64,000 bases of DNA from Staphylococcus ratti (GCF_020883535.1 NZ_CP086654.1:310001-374000); one strand, 5' to 3'; positions 9,961 to 19,077 are shown, counted from the stretch's first letter. Translations and numbers: made by a program. The notes: a model not told the origin generated them from the letters alone.

Positions 9961-10740
9961 GGTTCTGTTGCAAAGTTGATTTGATAGTATAATTTAAACA
10001 AAAAGGAGTCTTCTGTATGAACTATTTCAGATATAAACAATTCGATAAAGATGTCATCACTGTAGCCGTTGGCTATTACCTAAGATACGCATTGAGTTAT
10101 CGTGATATATCTGAAATATTAAGCGAACGTGGTGTCAATGTTCATCATTCAACAGTCTATCGTTGGGTTCAAGAATATGCACCGATTTTGTATCAGATTT
10201 GGAAGAAAAAGTATAAAAAAGCTTATTATAAATGGCGTGCCGATGAGACATATATCAAAATTAAGGGCAAATGGTGCTATTTATATCGTGCGATTGGTGC
10301 AGACGGCCATACATTAGATATTTGGCGAGATAATCATGCGGCATATGCGTTTATTAAGCGTCTTATCAAGCAATTTGGCAAACCCCAAATGATAATTACA
10401 GATCAAGCACCGTCAACGAAGGCCGCAATGTCTAAACTAATCAAAGATTTTAAACTTAACCCGAACTGTCATTGTACCTCTAAATATTTAAATAATCTCA
10501 TTGAACAAGATCATCGTCATATCAAAGTAAGGAAAATAAGTTATCAAAGTATCAATACGGCAAAGAATACGTTCAAAGGCATTGAATGTATTTATGGACT
10601 ATATAAAAAGAACCGCAGATCTCTTCAGATCTACGGGTTTTCGCCATGCCGTGAAATTAGCATCATGCTAGCAAGTTAATACGAAGTATTATTTTAAACA
10701 TGAGTCTAGAGATTTATTTTTTAGCTTTGCAACAGAATCC
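9961..10740 (+). mobile_element. IS6-family insertion sequence (IS431/IS257 group)
   Basis: An about 780-base element with one transposase gene. The left end GGTTCTGTTGCAAAGTT (9961-9977) is the canonical IS431 terminal repeat. The right end (10724-10740) reads AGCTTTGCAACAGAATCC, a diverged partner with one extra T. The flanks (TATTATAG left, TAAAAGAT right) do not form the expected 8-base target duplication. The element is therefore probably the product of recombination or deletion between copies. Confidence 0.88.
10017..10679 (+). CDS. tnp: IS431/IS257-type transposase with 4-residue deletion
   Basis: A DDE transposase of the IS6 family, 220 residues. The N-terminal helix-turn-helix (ISEILSERGVNVHHSTVYRW) is intact, as are the catalytic residues D76 (RADETY), D129 (ITDQAPS) and E163 (NLIEQDHRHIK). 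Compared with the IS431 transposase as I know it (224 residues), four residues (LRKQ) are missing after W103 in the segment HTLDIW-RDNH, an in-frame loss of 12 bases. Whether the enzyme still works cannot be judged from sequence. The ribosome site AAAAGGAG is present. Confidence 0.93.
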   Translation: MNYFRYKQFDKDVITVAVGYYLRYALSYRDISEILSERGVNVHHSTVYRWVQEYAPILYQIWKKKYKKAYYKWRADETYIKIKGKWCYLYRAIGADGHTLDIWRDNHAAYAFIKRLIKQFGKPQMIITDQAPSTKAAMSKLIKDFKLNPNCHCTSKYLNNLIEQDHRHIKVRKISYQSINTAKNTFKGIECIYGLYKKNRRSLQIYGFSPCREISIMLAS

Positions 10741-10800
10741 TAAAAGATATATATATAAGGAATGTTTGAATTACGTGAGTGTTAAATATAATGATGAATA

Positions 10801-10846
10801 GGGGTGGGACAAAAATCAGTTTGATTTCGATGTACCACTCTCTTTT
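10801..10846. repeat. Diverged copy of the dispersed GTGGGAC repeat
   Basis: GGGGTGGGACAAAAATC ... GATTTCGATGTACCACTC is a degenerate copy of the inverted repeat found at 16762, 26579, 34054, 40671 and 60511. The arms are no longer fully complementary. Confidence 0.6.
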
Positions 10847-10974
10847 GTGTGATCTTTCAAAATCAGTGGGTCGTTATGTGCTTCAATATTCCTCTGTTTG
10901 GCATTTTTCTCTCGACAATAACATTTTCTACCGTTTTCGTTTTGACAATGTTTACATAAAAAGTACCGTATCAT
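10816..10974 (-). CDS. Possible small zinc-ribbon-like protein
   Basis: A 52-codon frame with the pattern FLCKHCQNENGRKCYC, that is C-x2-C and C-x-C separated by seven residues, followed by a charged, His-containing tail (RNIEAHNDPLILKDH). The Cys spacing suggests a metal site. The last residues (GTSKSN) are read out of the dispersed repeat. No good ribosome site precedes the ATG at 10974, so this could be a remnant of a longer gene or a chance frame. Confidence 0.35.
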   Translation of the reverse strand: MIRYFLCKHCQNENGRKCYCREKNAKQRNIEAHNDPLILKDHTKESGTSKSN

Positions 10975-11091
10975 TAGAAATGACATAGAATGTATCACAA
11001 AAACGATAATTTTTAGAAAAGATATCAAAAGCACACATTTCAATGTTAAAATAGACGATATTATCGAATTGTAGTAGAAGGGGTGTTTATA

Positions 11092-11817
11092 ATGATTCAA
11101 GCGAATGAAATATTGGATAAGATGAAAAATCAAAAAATTAATTATGATAAAGTTTTGCGAAAAATGATACAAAATTGGGAGCGTGAGGGCGTACGTCCTA
11201 AAATTTTATTGCATAGTTGTTGTGCGCCATGCAGTACTTACACATTAGAATTTTTAAAAGAATATGCGGATATTGCGATTTATTTTGCCAACCCAAACAT
11301 ACATCCTAAAAATGAATATTTACGACGTGCTAAAGTTCAAGAACAATTTGTTGAAGATTTTAATGCGCGCACAGGTGCAAATGTAAAATATATAGAAGCG
11401 CCTTATCGTCCACATGAATTTATGAAGATGGCAAAAGAAAAAGGTGTAACAGATGCTCCAGAAGGTGGCGCAAGATGTTCGGCATGTTTTGAGATGCGTT
11501 TAGATATGGTTGCGCAAGCAGCTGTGGACTTTGGTTACGATTATTTTGGAAGTGCAATTACTTTGTCACCAAAGAAAAATGCGCAACTCATCAATGGAAT
11601 CGGACTTGAAGTCCAACAACTTTATGATGTCTTTTATTTACCGAGTGATTTCAAGAAAAATAAAGGTTATGAGCGCTCGATTACAATGTGTCAAGAATAT
11701 GATATCTTCCGTCAATGCTACTGTGGCTGTGTTTTTGCAGCACAACAACAAGGTATTGATTTTAAAACGGTTAATCGACAAGCAAAACTTTTTTTAGAAC
11801 AAATGAATCATAAATAA
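11092..11817 (+). CDS. queH: Epoxyqueuosine reductase QueH
   Basis: It reduces epoxyqueuosine to queuosine in the tRNA wobble base, the cobalamin-independent route (QueH, former DUF208). Visible family features are HSCCAPC near residues 43-49, CSAC in the middle, and the C-terminal CYCGC. These cysteines bind the iron-sulfur cluster and a further metal. I choose ATG 11092 (241 residues, MIQANEIL) because AGAAGGGG lies eight bases upstream; the GTG at 11083 falls inside that site. It is a single gene, upstream of the nik operon. Confidence 0.9.
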   Translation: MIQANEILDKMKNQKINYDKVLRKMIQNWEREGVRPKILLHSCCAPCSTYTLEFLKEYADIAIYFANPNIHPKNEYLRRAKVQEQFVEDFNARTGANVKYIEAPYRPHEFMKMAKEKGVTDAPEGGARCSACFEMRLDMVAQAAVDFGYDYFGSAITLSPKKNAQLINGIGLEVQQLYDVFYLPSDFKKNKGYERSITMCQEYDIFRQCYCGCVFAAQQQGIDFKTVNRQAKLFLEQMNHK

Positions 11818-11882
11818 GACGAATTAATGTCATTTTTACGATTAGTACATAAAAATGTGAATGTCATCAATACTATTATGAT

Positions 11883-11902
11883 ATAATATCCGGGGATATT
11901 AT
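11883..11902. promoter_or_regulatory. Palindromic candidate operator at the nik promoter
   Basis: ATAATATCC (11883-11891) and its exact reverse complement GGATATTAT (11894-11902) surround GG. A TATAAT box lies at 11882-11887, so a protein bound here would block transcription of the nik operon. The regulator is unknown. Confidence 0.55.
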
Positions 11903-11947
11903 TTCCTTTTAGATTTAAGAATTGATGAAATGAAAGAAGGCACAGCT

Positions 11948-13435
11948 ATGAATCGTAAAACATCTTTTTTGATTGCATGCTTATGTCCATTAATGATCGC
12001 AGGATGTAGCGTGCAGTCAAAAACAGAAGATGACATTTTAAAAGTCGAACTTCCTTTAAAAACGACCGACATTGCCCCATATCAATCTGACACTTCTGTC
12101 AAAATGGGTGCAACAGAAACACTCTTCAAAGTTGCAAATGATGGTAAGGTCACGCCACATTTGGTTAAACAATATCAACAAGTGACACCTCAAACACTTA
12201 AACTCACACTTAAACCCAACATTTATTTTCAAAATGGCACACATCTTACTGGAGAAAAAGTAAAACAGAGTTTAGAAAGCGCATTGTCACATGGTGATTT
12301 GCTTAAATCTACATTGCCTATTCAAAAGATAGAGGCACATGGACAGTCGCTTACAATTACGACTTCAGAACCTTATCCAGAGTTGACGTCAGAGCTAGCA
12401 AGTCCGTTCTCTGCAATTTTTGATACGAAAGCTAAAGAAGACGTCTCCAAACATCCTATTGGAACAGGTCCTTATGAAGTTCAGAAGTACCAACCTTCCC
12501 AAGGGATGTCATTAAAGCCAAATCTGCACTATTGGCATGGAAAACCAAAACTTAAAGGCATTGACGTGACTTATCAAGAAGATGGTTTAACGCGCGTCAA
12601 TCATTTAGAAGCGGGTGCAGCTGATGTGATTACTGATGTTCCTGTGACTAACGTTGATCATTTAGAAGCAAATCCTGATACAAAAGTCCAACATGTTAAT
12701 GGTTATCGAACGCAAATGTTGCTTTACAATCATGACAGTCCTAAAATGACGAAATCCGTGCGTGAAGCGTTAGACAATGTGATTAACCGTGAAAGTATCG
12801 TGGATACAATTTCGAAAGGGTACGCTAAGCCTGCAAGTGGTCCTTTTAATACTGCGCTTAATTTCATTCAAAGTACACCTGTGCCAAAGCAAAATATTGA
12901 AAAAGCACGTCGTATAATGGAAAAAGCGGGATACGATGCGCATCATCCGTTAGAGTTGGAGGTCGCAACTTATAACGGTCGACCTGAATTGCCTAAAATT
13001 GCGCAAGTCATTCAATCAGATGCGGAAAAAGCACATATTCATATTAAATTACGAAATGTAGAAGATATTGAGAGTTATCTTGCGAACCGTAAGCAGTGGG
13101 ATGCTTCATTATATAGCATTGGTACGATTCCAAGAGGAGATACCGGTTACTTTTTTAATCAAGCGTATTTAAAAGATGGCGGCATTAATAAAGGAGATTA
13201 TCATGATGATACGGTGACACCGTTGATTCAACAGCTCAATCGAACAGTTGGAGATGCACAACGACATCGTTTAAGTAATGACATTATAAAGAAAACACAA
13301 GCGGATTTTCCGAATAGTTACATTTCGTATAATGAAACGATTCATGCGACCCAGTCGCGCGTGAAACATTTAGAAACAACGCCTAATGATATTTATCTGA
13401 TTGATGAAAAGGTAGAGATGGAAGATGCGCATTAA
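11948..13435 (+). CDS. nikA: Nickel/peptide ABC transporter, substrate-binding lipoprotein NikA
   Basis: A 495-residue extracellular solute-binding lipoprotein of the SBP_bac_5 (oligopeptide/nickel) family. The signal peptide ends with the lipobox IAGC, giving lipidation at Cys 19-20. The start is ATG 11948 with AGAAGG seven bases upstream. It is the first gene of a five-gene operon. In S. aureus the NikABCDE system supplies nickel for urease. The alternative, the Cnt staphylopine importer, is less likely because no cntKLM genes adjoin. Peptide transport remains possible. The stop overlaps nikB by 11 bases. Confidence 0.8.
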   Translation: MNRKTSFLIACLCPLMIAGCSVQSKTEDDILKVELPLKTTDIAPYQSDTSVKMGATETLFKVANDGKVTPHLVKQYQQVTPQTLKLTLKPNIYFQNGTHLTGEKVKQSLESALSHGDLLKSTLPIQKIEAHGQSLTITTSEPYPELTSELASPFSAIFDTKAKEDVSKHPIGTGPYEVQKYQPSQGMSLKPNLHYWHGKPKLKGIDVTYQEDGLTRVNHLEAGAADVITDVPVTNVDHLEANPDTKVQHVNGYRTQMLLYNHDSPKMTKSVREALDNVINRESIVDTISKGYAKPASGPFNTALNFIQSTPVPKQNIEKARRIMEKAGYDAHHPLELEVATYNGRPELPKIAQVIQSDAEKAHIHIKLRNVEDIESYLANRKQWDASLYSIGTIPRGDTGYFFNQAYLKDGGINKGDYHDDTVTPLIQQLNRTVGDAQRHRLSNDIIKKTQADFPNSYISYNETIHATQSRVKHLETTPNDIYLIDEKVEMEDAH

Positions 13436-14411
13436 ATCATTTTTGAGCCGATTTGGACAAATGATTTTAGTGTTATGGGTGCTTTCGACCATTACGTTTA
13501 TTTTAATGAAATTAACGCCAGGTGACCCGATTAGTAAACAATTACATGCAGGTGAGGTCAATGTTTCTCAAACTCAGTTAGAAGCTGTAAAAGCAGCACA
13601 TGGGTTAAACCAATCTTATCTCGTGCAGTACGCTGATTGGTTAAGTCACGTTCTTCGCTTAGATTTCGGTCAGAGTTACCAAACAGGGCATGATGTAATG
13701 TCGGCATTGTTACATTATGCGCCGCCAACATTGATTTTAGCAGGATTGACGATTGGTGTAGTCCTTTGCGTAAGCATTCCGTTAGGCATTACTGCTGCTT
13801 GGCATCATCAGCGGACGTTAGATTACGCCATTCGTATTGGCAGTTCTATTGCGGTCAGTTTGCCATCGTTTTTCTTGGCTATCGTATTAATTTATATTTT
13901 TGCGAGTCGATTGCAGTGGTTACCTATTGCGGGCTTCTCATCACCGTTACATCTCATTTTACCAGTTGCAGCTTTGAGCATTAGTATGTGTGCATATTAT
14001 GTACGCTTAATGCGCGTGACTTTATTGGAGTTGTATCGAAGTAGAGAAGTTGAAATCGCACGTTTACGTGGTTTGTCGGAGCGCTTTATATTAAAGCATC
14101 TTTTACTTAAACCGGCTTTAACGCCAATTGTAACGATGATTGCATTATCTATGGGAAGTCTTATTGGTGGTACAGTGGTCATTGAAAACATCTTTAATAT
14201 ACCTGGGTTAGGCCAGTTTTTGGTGGATAGTATTCGGGCGCGTGATTACCCTGTGATTCAAGGTATCGTGTTGTTTTTAGGATTGATCGTTGTAATCGCA
14301 AATACAGTGGGAGATGTTATCGTTTCAAAACTCGATCCTAAAAGACGCTTGGCAAAGTGCGATTTAAAAAAGGAAGCGTTGAAATATGAAAGTGAGGGTG
14401 CTTTGAAATGA
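13425..14411 (+). CDS. nikB: Nickel/peptide ABC transporter permease NikB
   Basis: A 328-residue inner permease of the OppB/DppB/NikB family, with an N-terminal membrane segment, the family stretch TPGDPISKQ, and five further segments. The EAA loop that contacts the ATPases is EIARLRGLSERFILKH. It overlaps nikA by 11 bases and nikC by 4 (ATGA), which indicates translational coupling. Confidence 0.85.
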   Translation: MRIKSFLSRFGQMILVLWVLSTITFILMKLTPGDPISKQLHAGEVNVSQTQLEAVKAAHGLNQSYLVQYADWLSHVLRLDFGQSYQTGHDVMSALLHYAPPTLILAGLTIGVVLCVSIPLGITAAWHHQRTLDYAIRIGSSIAVSLPSFFLAIVLIYIFASRLQWLPIAGFSSPLHLILPVAALSISMCAYYVRLMRVTLLELYRSREVEIARLRGLSERFILKHLLLKPALTPIVTMIALSMGSLIGGTVVIENIFNIPGLGQFLVDSIRARDYPVIQGIVLFLGLIVVIANTVGDVIVSKLDPKRRLAKCDLKKEALKYESEGALK

Positions 14412-15211
14412 GTCAACATTTACCTAAAATGGTCTGGGTCCTTTTCACTTATATCGGTATACTCGTTATTGCGCAATTTTTCGTTGCACCGGAGACTGCG
14501 TACGACGTGCATCTTCATAAAGTGTTTGAACCTATGAGTTTTAATCATTTACTAGGTACAGATGACTATGGACGAGATGTATTGGCGCGATTGATTGTTG
14601 GTGCGCGAGAAACGCTTTTAGTCAGTTTGTTGACGCTTTTAGTCAGTGTTGTTATTGGTGTGCCATTAGGTTTAATGTCTGGTTATCACGGTGGAAAAAT
14701 AGATAGCATATTGATGCGTATTGTAGATGTTGGCTTAGGGATTCCTGAGTTTGTGCTCATGCTTGCGATGGCTAGTTTTTTACCACCGAACATTTGGAAT
14801 TTAGTGTTGGCAATGGCACTTTTACGTTGGATGACCTATACGCGTCTAACACGGCAGATTGTTGCTGGACTGAAATCTGAACATTACATTCAAATGGCAC
14901 AATTATTTCATGTTCCTACTTGGAAAGTTTTATGGCACCATATGACACCCCATATTTTGCCATCTATCCTTGTTGTGGCTACCGTCGATTTTGGGAAAAT
15001 TATGCTTTATATTGCTGCACTGTCATTTTTAGGTCTTGGTGCACAACCGCCAACACCAGAATGGGGTGCAATGTTGAACGCTGGACGTGATTATATCACT
15101 TCAGAGCCTCTAATGATTTTAGCGCCAGCCCTATTCATTACAGTGACGATTTTAATTTTCCAACTAACTGGCGATGCGTTAAGAGACTATTTTGCGAAAG
15201 AGGGGCGTTAA
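14408..15211 (+). CDS. nikC: Nickel/peptide ABC transporter permease NikC
   Basis: A 267-residue second permease of the OppC/NikC family. It shows the family motif LGTDDYGRDVLARLIVGAR and the C-terminal LSFLGLGAQPPTPEWG-type loop. The EAA loop is in YIQMAQLFHVPTWKVLWHH. It forms the channel with NikB. Its stop lies one base before the GTG of nikD. Confidence 0.87.
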   Translation: MSQHLPKMVWVLFTYIGILVIAQFFVAPETAYDVHLHKVFEPMSFNHLLGTDDYGRDVLARLIVGARETLLVSLLTLLVSVVIGVPLGLMSGYHGGKIDSILMRIVDVGLGIPEFVLMLAMASFLPPNIWNLVLAMALLRWMTYTRLTRQIVAGLKSEHYIQMAQLFHVPTWKVLWHHMTPHILPSILVVATVDFGKIMLYIAALSFLGLGAQPPTPEWGAMLNAGRDYITSEPLMILAPALFITVTILIFQLTGDALRDYFAKEGR

Positions 15212-15212
15212 C

Positions 15213-15959
15213 GTGAACGATATACATTTAGAAGTTGAACAACTCACGGTCACACAATCGTCACGAACTTATATTCATTCCGTTAATTTGACGTTATTAA
15301 AACATGAAATCACGGCTTTAATTGGGCCGAGTGGCTCCGGCAAAACACTTTTAACGAAAGCCTTATTACAACAATTGCCTAAAACGATGAGAATGAGTTG
15401 TAACGCCTTACAGTACGAAGGTGAAGTCGTAACACAGATGACGTCTTTGCTAGGAAAACGTATTGGTTATATGAATCAAGATTACATGCACAGTTTTAAT
15501 GAACATACACCATTAGATCAACAGCTCCTTCAACTGTATCGTTACCATTTTCCAGTTTCAAAAACAGAAGCACAACAGCAAATACAAAAAGCACTCGGTT
15601 GGGTAGGTTTGGAAGACTTGAACCTGAAAAAGCGTTATCGATTCATGTTGTCTGGCGGACAATTGCAACGGTTAGTTATCGCGAGTGTAATGATGTTAGA
15701 ACCAAAGTTGATTATTGCAGATGAACCAACTGCTTCACTAGACGTTGTTAATGGGGCACGTATGATCAAGTTGCTTAAACACATAGTAGACGAACACGGA
15801 GTGACTTTGTTTATCATTACTCACGACTTGTCCCATGTTTCTCGAATTTGTGATGAACTTTACGTTATGGATCAAGGGAGAATAGTGGCCTCAGGCACTT
15901 TTGATACCTTTGATGCGCAACATCCTCATCCTATCGTTGCACAATTGTTTAAACAATAA
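15213..15959 (+). CDS. nikD: Nickel/peptide ABC transporter ATPase NikD
   Basis: A 248-residue ATPase. It has Walker A GPSGSGKT, signature LSGGQLQR, Walker B LIIADEPTA and the switch His in IITHDLSH. I set the start at GTG 15213 because GAGGGG ends seven bases upstream, inside the end of nikC. It pairs with NikE to drive the permeases. Confidence 0.86.
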   Translation: MNDIHLEVEQLTVTQSSRTYIHSVNLTLLKHEITALIGPSGSGKTLLTKALLQQLPKTMRMSCNALQYEGEVVTQMTSLLGKRIGYMNQDYMHSFNEHTPLDQQLLQLYRYHFPVSKTEAQQQIQKALGWVGLEDLNLKKRYRFMLSGGQLQRLVIASVMMLEPKLIIADEPTASLDVVNGARMIKLLKHIVDEHGVTLFIITHDLSHVSRICDELYVMDQGRIVASGTFDTFDAQHPHPIVAQLFKQ

Positions 15960-15985
15960 CGTCGGCTGCAAGGAGGCACAGACTC

Positions 15986-16675
15986 ATGATACAAATGGAA
16001 AATGTTTCCATAGGCCATGCACATCAATGGCGTTTAAGAAACGTCAGTCTCACGATTAGAGACGGGGAAAAGGTAGGAATTATCGGGATGAGTGGCTCTG
16101 GTAAAACGACACTCGGAGAATTATTAGTAGGCCTAAGGCAACCCTCTAAAGGTAAACTAACCAATGATTTTCAAGTGCGCTTACCGATATTTCAACATGC
16201 CAGTCAAGCGTTTAACCCGAAACGCACGATAGGATTTGCGTTGCAAGAAGCAGTGAATTTACGGCCGAATGAGCGTAATAAAATGATGCATAGATGTGAG
16301 CATGCTTTGCATACATTTGGTTTGTCGCCAGAAGTATGGAAGTGTTACCCTCATGAAGTCAGCGGAGGTCAACTCCAAAGGTTAAATGTTATTCGTACAT
16401 TGATGGTAGAACCAGATATGACAGTATGTGATGAAATGACTGCGAATGTAGATGTGCTAGTTGAGCATGAAATGGTGCAGCAATTGAATCGATATCATGC
16501 AGAAACGGGCAAAACACTTATCATGATTTCACACGATATTGCGTTTTTATCACAATGTGTGGAGCGCTTTATCGTGTTGGAAGATGGAGAATGTGTCGAT
16601 GATTTTATGAAAGCAGATATGTTTAATAAAGAGAGACGTATTGCAACGCAAAGACTTATAGAAGTTTATCAATAG
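15986..16675 (+). CDS. nikE: Nickel/peptide ABC transporter ATPase NikE
   Basis: A 229-residue second ATPase of the transporter. It has Walker A GMSGSGKTT, signature VSGGQLQRLN and switch His in MISHDIAF. Its Walker B segment reads MTVCDEMTANVD, so the usual DEPT is DEMT. It starts at ATG 15986 after AAGGAGGCAC and is the last gene of the operon; hairpins follow. Confidence 0.86.
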   Translation: MIQMENVSIGHAHQWRLRNVSLTIRDGEKVGIIGMSGSGKTTLGELLVGLRQPSKGKLTNDFQVRLPIFQHASQAFNPKRTIGFALQEAVNLRPNERNKMMHRCEHALHTFGLSPEVWKCYPHEVSGGQLQRLNVIRTLMVEPDMTVCDEMTANVDVLVEHEMVQQLNRYHAETGKTLIMISHDIAFLSQCVERFIVLEDGECVDDFMKADMFNKERRIATQRLIEVYQ

Positions 16676-16761
16676 AAGAATAAGCATGACACGATTTATA
16701 ACATTTATCACTTATTAATTAAAAAGTTGTTAGCCTTGAAAAAGTGCTTTCCAAGGCTAGA

Positions 16762-16804
16762 GGGAGCGGGATGACGAAATCAAATCGATTTCTGTCCCGC
16801 TTCT
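16762..16804. repeat. Dispersed inverted repeat / terminator after nikE
   Basis: GAGCGGGATGACGAAATC ... GATTTCTGTCCCGCTTC forms a long stem and is followed by T residues. A smaller hairpin (TAGCCTTG 16731-16738 with CAAGGCTA 16752-16759) precedes it. Confidence 0.8.
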
Positions 16805-16823
16805 TTTTATATGTAGTAAAAAA

Positions 16824-16850
16824 ACTGCCGACTAAGGCTTAGTCGGCAGT
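16824..16850 (-). terminator. Terminator of the GT2-TagF gene
   Basis: ACTGCCGACTAA (16824-16835) pairs with TTAGTCGGCAGT (16839-16850). The A run to its left gives a U tract on the minus strand, so it ends the 16903-19077 transcript. Confidence 0.85.
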
Positions 16851-16902
16851 CTAGAAGGTGGATCATACGGTTTTTAAAGTCATCATCTGTGATGCCGTAA
16901 TC

Positions 16903-19077
16903 TTACTCCGCTTCTTTTTTCATTATTTCATTATAAATCATATCACCAATAAATTTTGAAGCTTGACCATTTTCAATAGAACAGAAGCGGTCATAAAATG
17001 CATCAATTTTTGGTGTATAGTCTGTTTTGATTGTATCGAGTTGTTTTAAACCTTGGATTAACTCACTTGGTTGTGTATAAATAGGGCCTGGTAAATCTTT
17101 ATGATAATCGATATAAAAACCACGTAAATTTTTATCGTATTTTTCTATATCATAAGCAAAAAAGAACTGAGGTCTTTTTAAAATACCATAATCGAACATG
17201 ACGGAAGAAAAGTCCGTAATTAACGCATCACTAATTAAATAAAGTCTAGAAATATCATTATAATGTGACACATCAATAGCAAAGTCTTCAAACCCATTCA
17301 AGTCAATGGCATTCGCAATGAGGTAGTGCATACGTAATAAAATAACGTAATCATCGCCAAGTGCTGCTTGAAGCTTTGGTAAATCAATTTTAAGTTCGAA
17401 AGTATATTGTCCTTTTTTAATAAATTCATCATCGCGCCAAGTTGGAGCGTACATGACAATTTTTTTGCCTTCAGGAATGTTCAATTCTTCTCTAATTTCT
17501 TGTTGTAGTTCTAAGTCATGGGCACGGTTCACTAAAATATCATTTCGTGGATAACCAATTTCTAGAATGTCGTCTGGCGCCATCCAAAACGCTGTTCTAA
17601 AAATTTCTGATGAGTAACGGTTAGGCGAAATTAAATAGTCCCAACGTGACGTTTCTTTGTTGAAATTACGTTTATAAAGCGATGTCGTTGTACCTGGCAT
17701 ACGCACGACTTTCATATCATTAGCAAGGCGCTTCAACGGTGTACCATGCCACGTTTGAATGTAAGTTTGATTTGGTTTTTTGTTTAAGAATAATGGAATA
17801 CGTGCGTTAGAAACCCAAACTTTTGCTTCTGAGTAAGCGTTATAGTAAGCTTTAGATTCTTTTTTAACTTTTGTAGCGCTTCCTGGAATTTGGCAATGTT
17901 CAGGATCTTTTAAGACCCATTTATAATTTAATTCAGGATAATGATGTTGCATGTATTCGTAGATGTATTTAGGGCTATCGCTATAATTTTTGCCACCAAA
18001 GGATTCGAAAACGACCGTTTTCCCTGTCACATTGTCTTCTTTATCAGTTAAAAAGTATTCTGAGCGTTCTTTACCTTTTTGACGTAAAGCAATACGTTTC
18101 GCATGACGTGTCATAAAACGGAACTTATTAATGCGTAAACCGAGTTCTGGTTTTCTTAAAGCATAGGCCAACATTTCTAAGCCGAAAAGTAATTTTTTCT
18201 CACTCAAAATAGCAACATTTAAATGACGTGCGACTTTAACGAGTGCTTCGGTATGCAATTGTGTACGACGTGGTGTTTCATCAAGATTAGGCATAAAGTC
18301 TTGATGCAATTTTTGGATCATTTTTGCTTTGATGAAGTTGCGAATAGGGCCTTTTTTGACGCGTGATAACGCATCGATAAAGCTGTTGACGTAATCTTCA
18401 AAAAGAACGTCAAAACTTTGCTCAGACAATGTATTTGTTTCAAACGGATCATATACTTCACCTTTGAAATAAAATGGAAAATAAGTAATACGTACGAAGC
18501 GATTGACATATTGAACATATTCAAGCACGAATGACCAGTCTGTATAAACTTTTAAATCTTCATTGAAACGAATGTCATGTGCTTTTACAATCCCTGTACG
18601 GAAAATGATGTTGCATGCTGTATTTTTACGTAAAAATGAATTAGGATTATGCTTCGTATCAAAGTATTGAACTTGTACACGGTCTTGATCTACAAATTGT
18701 GGCATTTTGAGGCTAAATTCATGTATAGGTGCAACTAAGCCATCTAAACCATTTAAATGCTTAAGGTAAAATTGAACCGCATAAGTTGCCAACTTATCAT
18801 CGGCATCAACAAACATGAAATATGGCGTTTCTACATGAGTCATCCCTACATTTCTTGCATGTGCGTGCCCACAATTATAGTCTAGTTTTACGTATTTCAC
18901 ATTTTTATCATAGTCTTTAAGTGCGGCTTTCATTAACTTTTCGCTGTTATCAGTAGAACCGTCATTGACGAAAATGAGGTCAAAAGACTGATTACGTTGG
19001 CGTTTTAAATAGTCAATACACGACTCTATATACTCTTCTGAGTTATAGAATGGCACTATAATTGATAGTGCATTCAT
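16903..19077 (-). CDS. Bifunctional GT2 glycosyltransferase / CDP-glycerol glycerophosphotransferase (TagF-like)
   Basis: A 724-residue fusion that builds a teichoic-acid-like polymer. The N-terminal GT2 domain (about 1-240) has SIIVPFYNSEEYIESCI, the NDGSTDNS nucleotide-binding turn and the metal motif DADDK. The C-terminal TagF/TarF domain (about 350-710) has TWHGTPLK, APTWRDDEF and the acceptor motif TDFSSVMFDYG. A helical linker lies between. The protein is cytoplasmic and peripheral. ATG 19077 has GAGAGGAT upstream. It is transcribed away from two further surface-glycan genes. The polymer made (wall teichoic acid backbone, branch, or another glycerol-phosphate polymer) cannot be told from sequence. 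Confidence 0.86.
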   Translation of the reverse strand: MNALSIIVPFYNSEEYIESCIDYLKRQRNQSFDLIFVNDGSTDNSEKLMKAALKDYDKNVKYVKLDYNCGHAHARNVGMTHVETPYFMFVDADDKLATYAVQFYLKHLNGLDGLVAPIHEFSLKMPQFVDQDRVQVQYFDTKHNPNSFLRKNTACNIIFRTGIVKAHDIRFNEDLKVYTDWSFVLEYVQYVNRFVRITYFPFYFKGEVYDPFETNTLSEQSFDVLFEDYVNSFIDALSRVKKGPIRNFIKAKMIQKLHQDFMPNLDETPRRTQLHTEALVKVARHLNVAILSEKKLLFGLEMLAYALRKPELGLRINKFRFMTRHAKRIALRQKGKERSEYFLTDKEDNVTGKTVVFESFGGKNYSDSPKYIYEYMQHHYPELNYKWVLKDPEHCQIPGSATKVKKESKAYYNAYSEAKVWVSNARIPLFLNKKPNQTYIQTWHGTPLKRLANDMKVVRMPGTTTSLYKRNFNKETSRWDYLISPNRYSSEIFRTAFWMAPDDILEIGYPRNDILVNRAHDLELQQEIREELNIPEGKKIVMYAPTWRDDEFIKKGQYTFELKIDLPKLQAALGDDYVILLRMHYLIANAIDLNGFEDFAIDVSHYNDISRLYLISDALITDFSSVMFDYGILKRPQFFFAYDIEKYDKNLRGFYIDYHKDLPGPIYTQPSELIQGLKQLDTIKTDYTPKIDAFYDRFCSIENGQASKFIGDMIYNEIMKKEAE

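Noticed and set aside
9953..10748. Recent simple insertion of the IS element
   Set aside because: The eight bases on each side differ, so there is no target duplication.
11930..11947. Earlier ATG for nikA
   Set aside because: It overlaps the ribosome site AGAAGG that fits ATG 11948, and the lipoprotein signal starts at the latter.
11948..16675. Calling the ABC operon the staphylopine (Cnt) importer
   Set aside because: No cntKLM biosynthesis genes or cntE exporter adjoin, and the gene order ABCDE with a single binding protein fits Nik.
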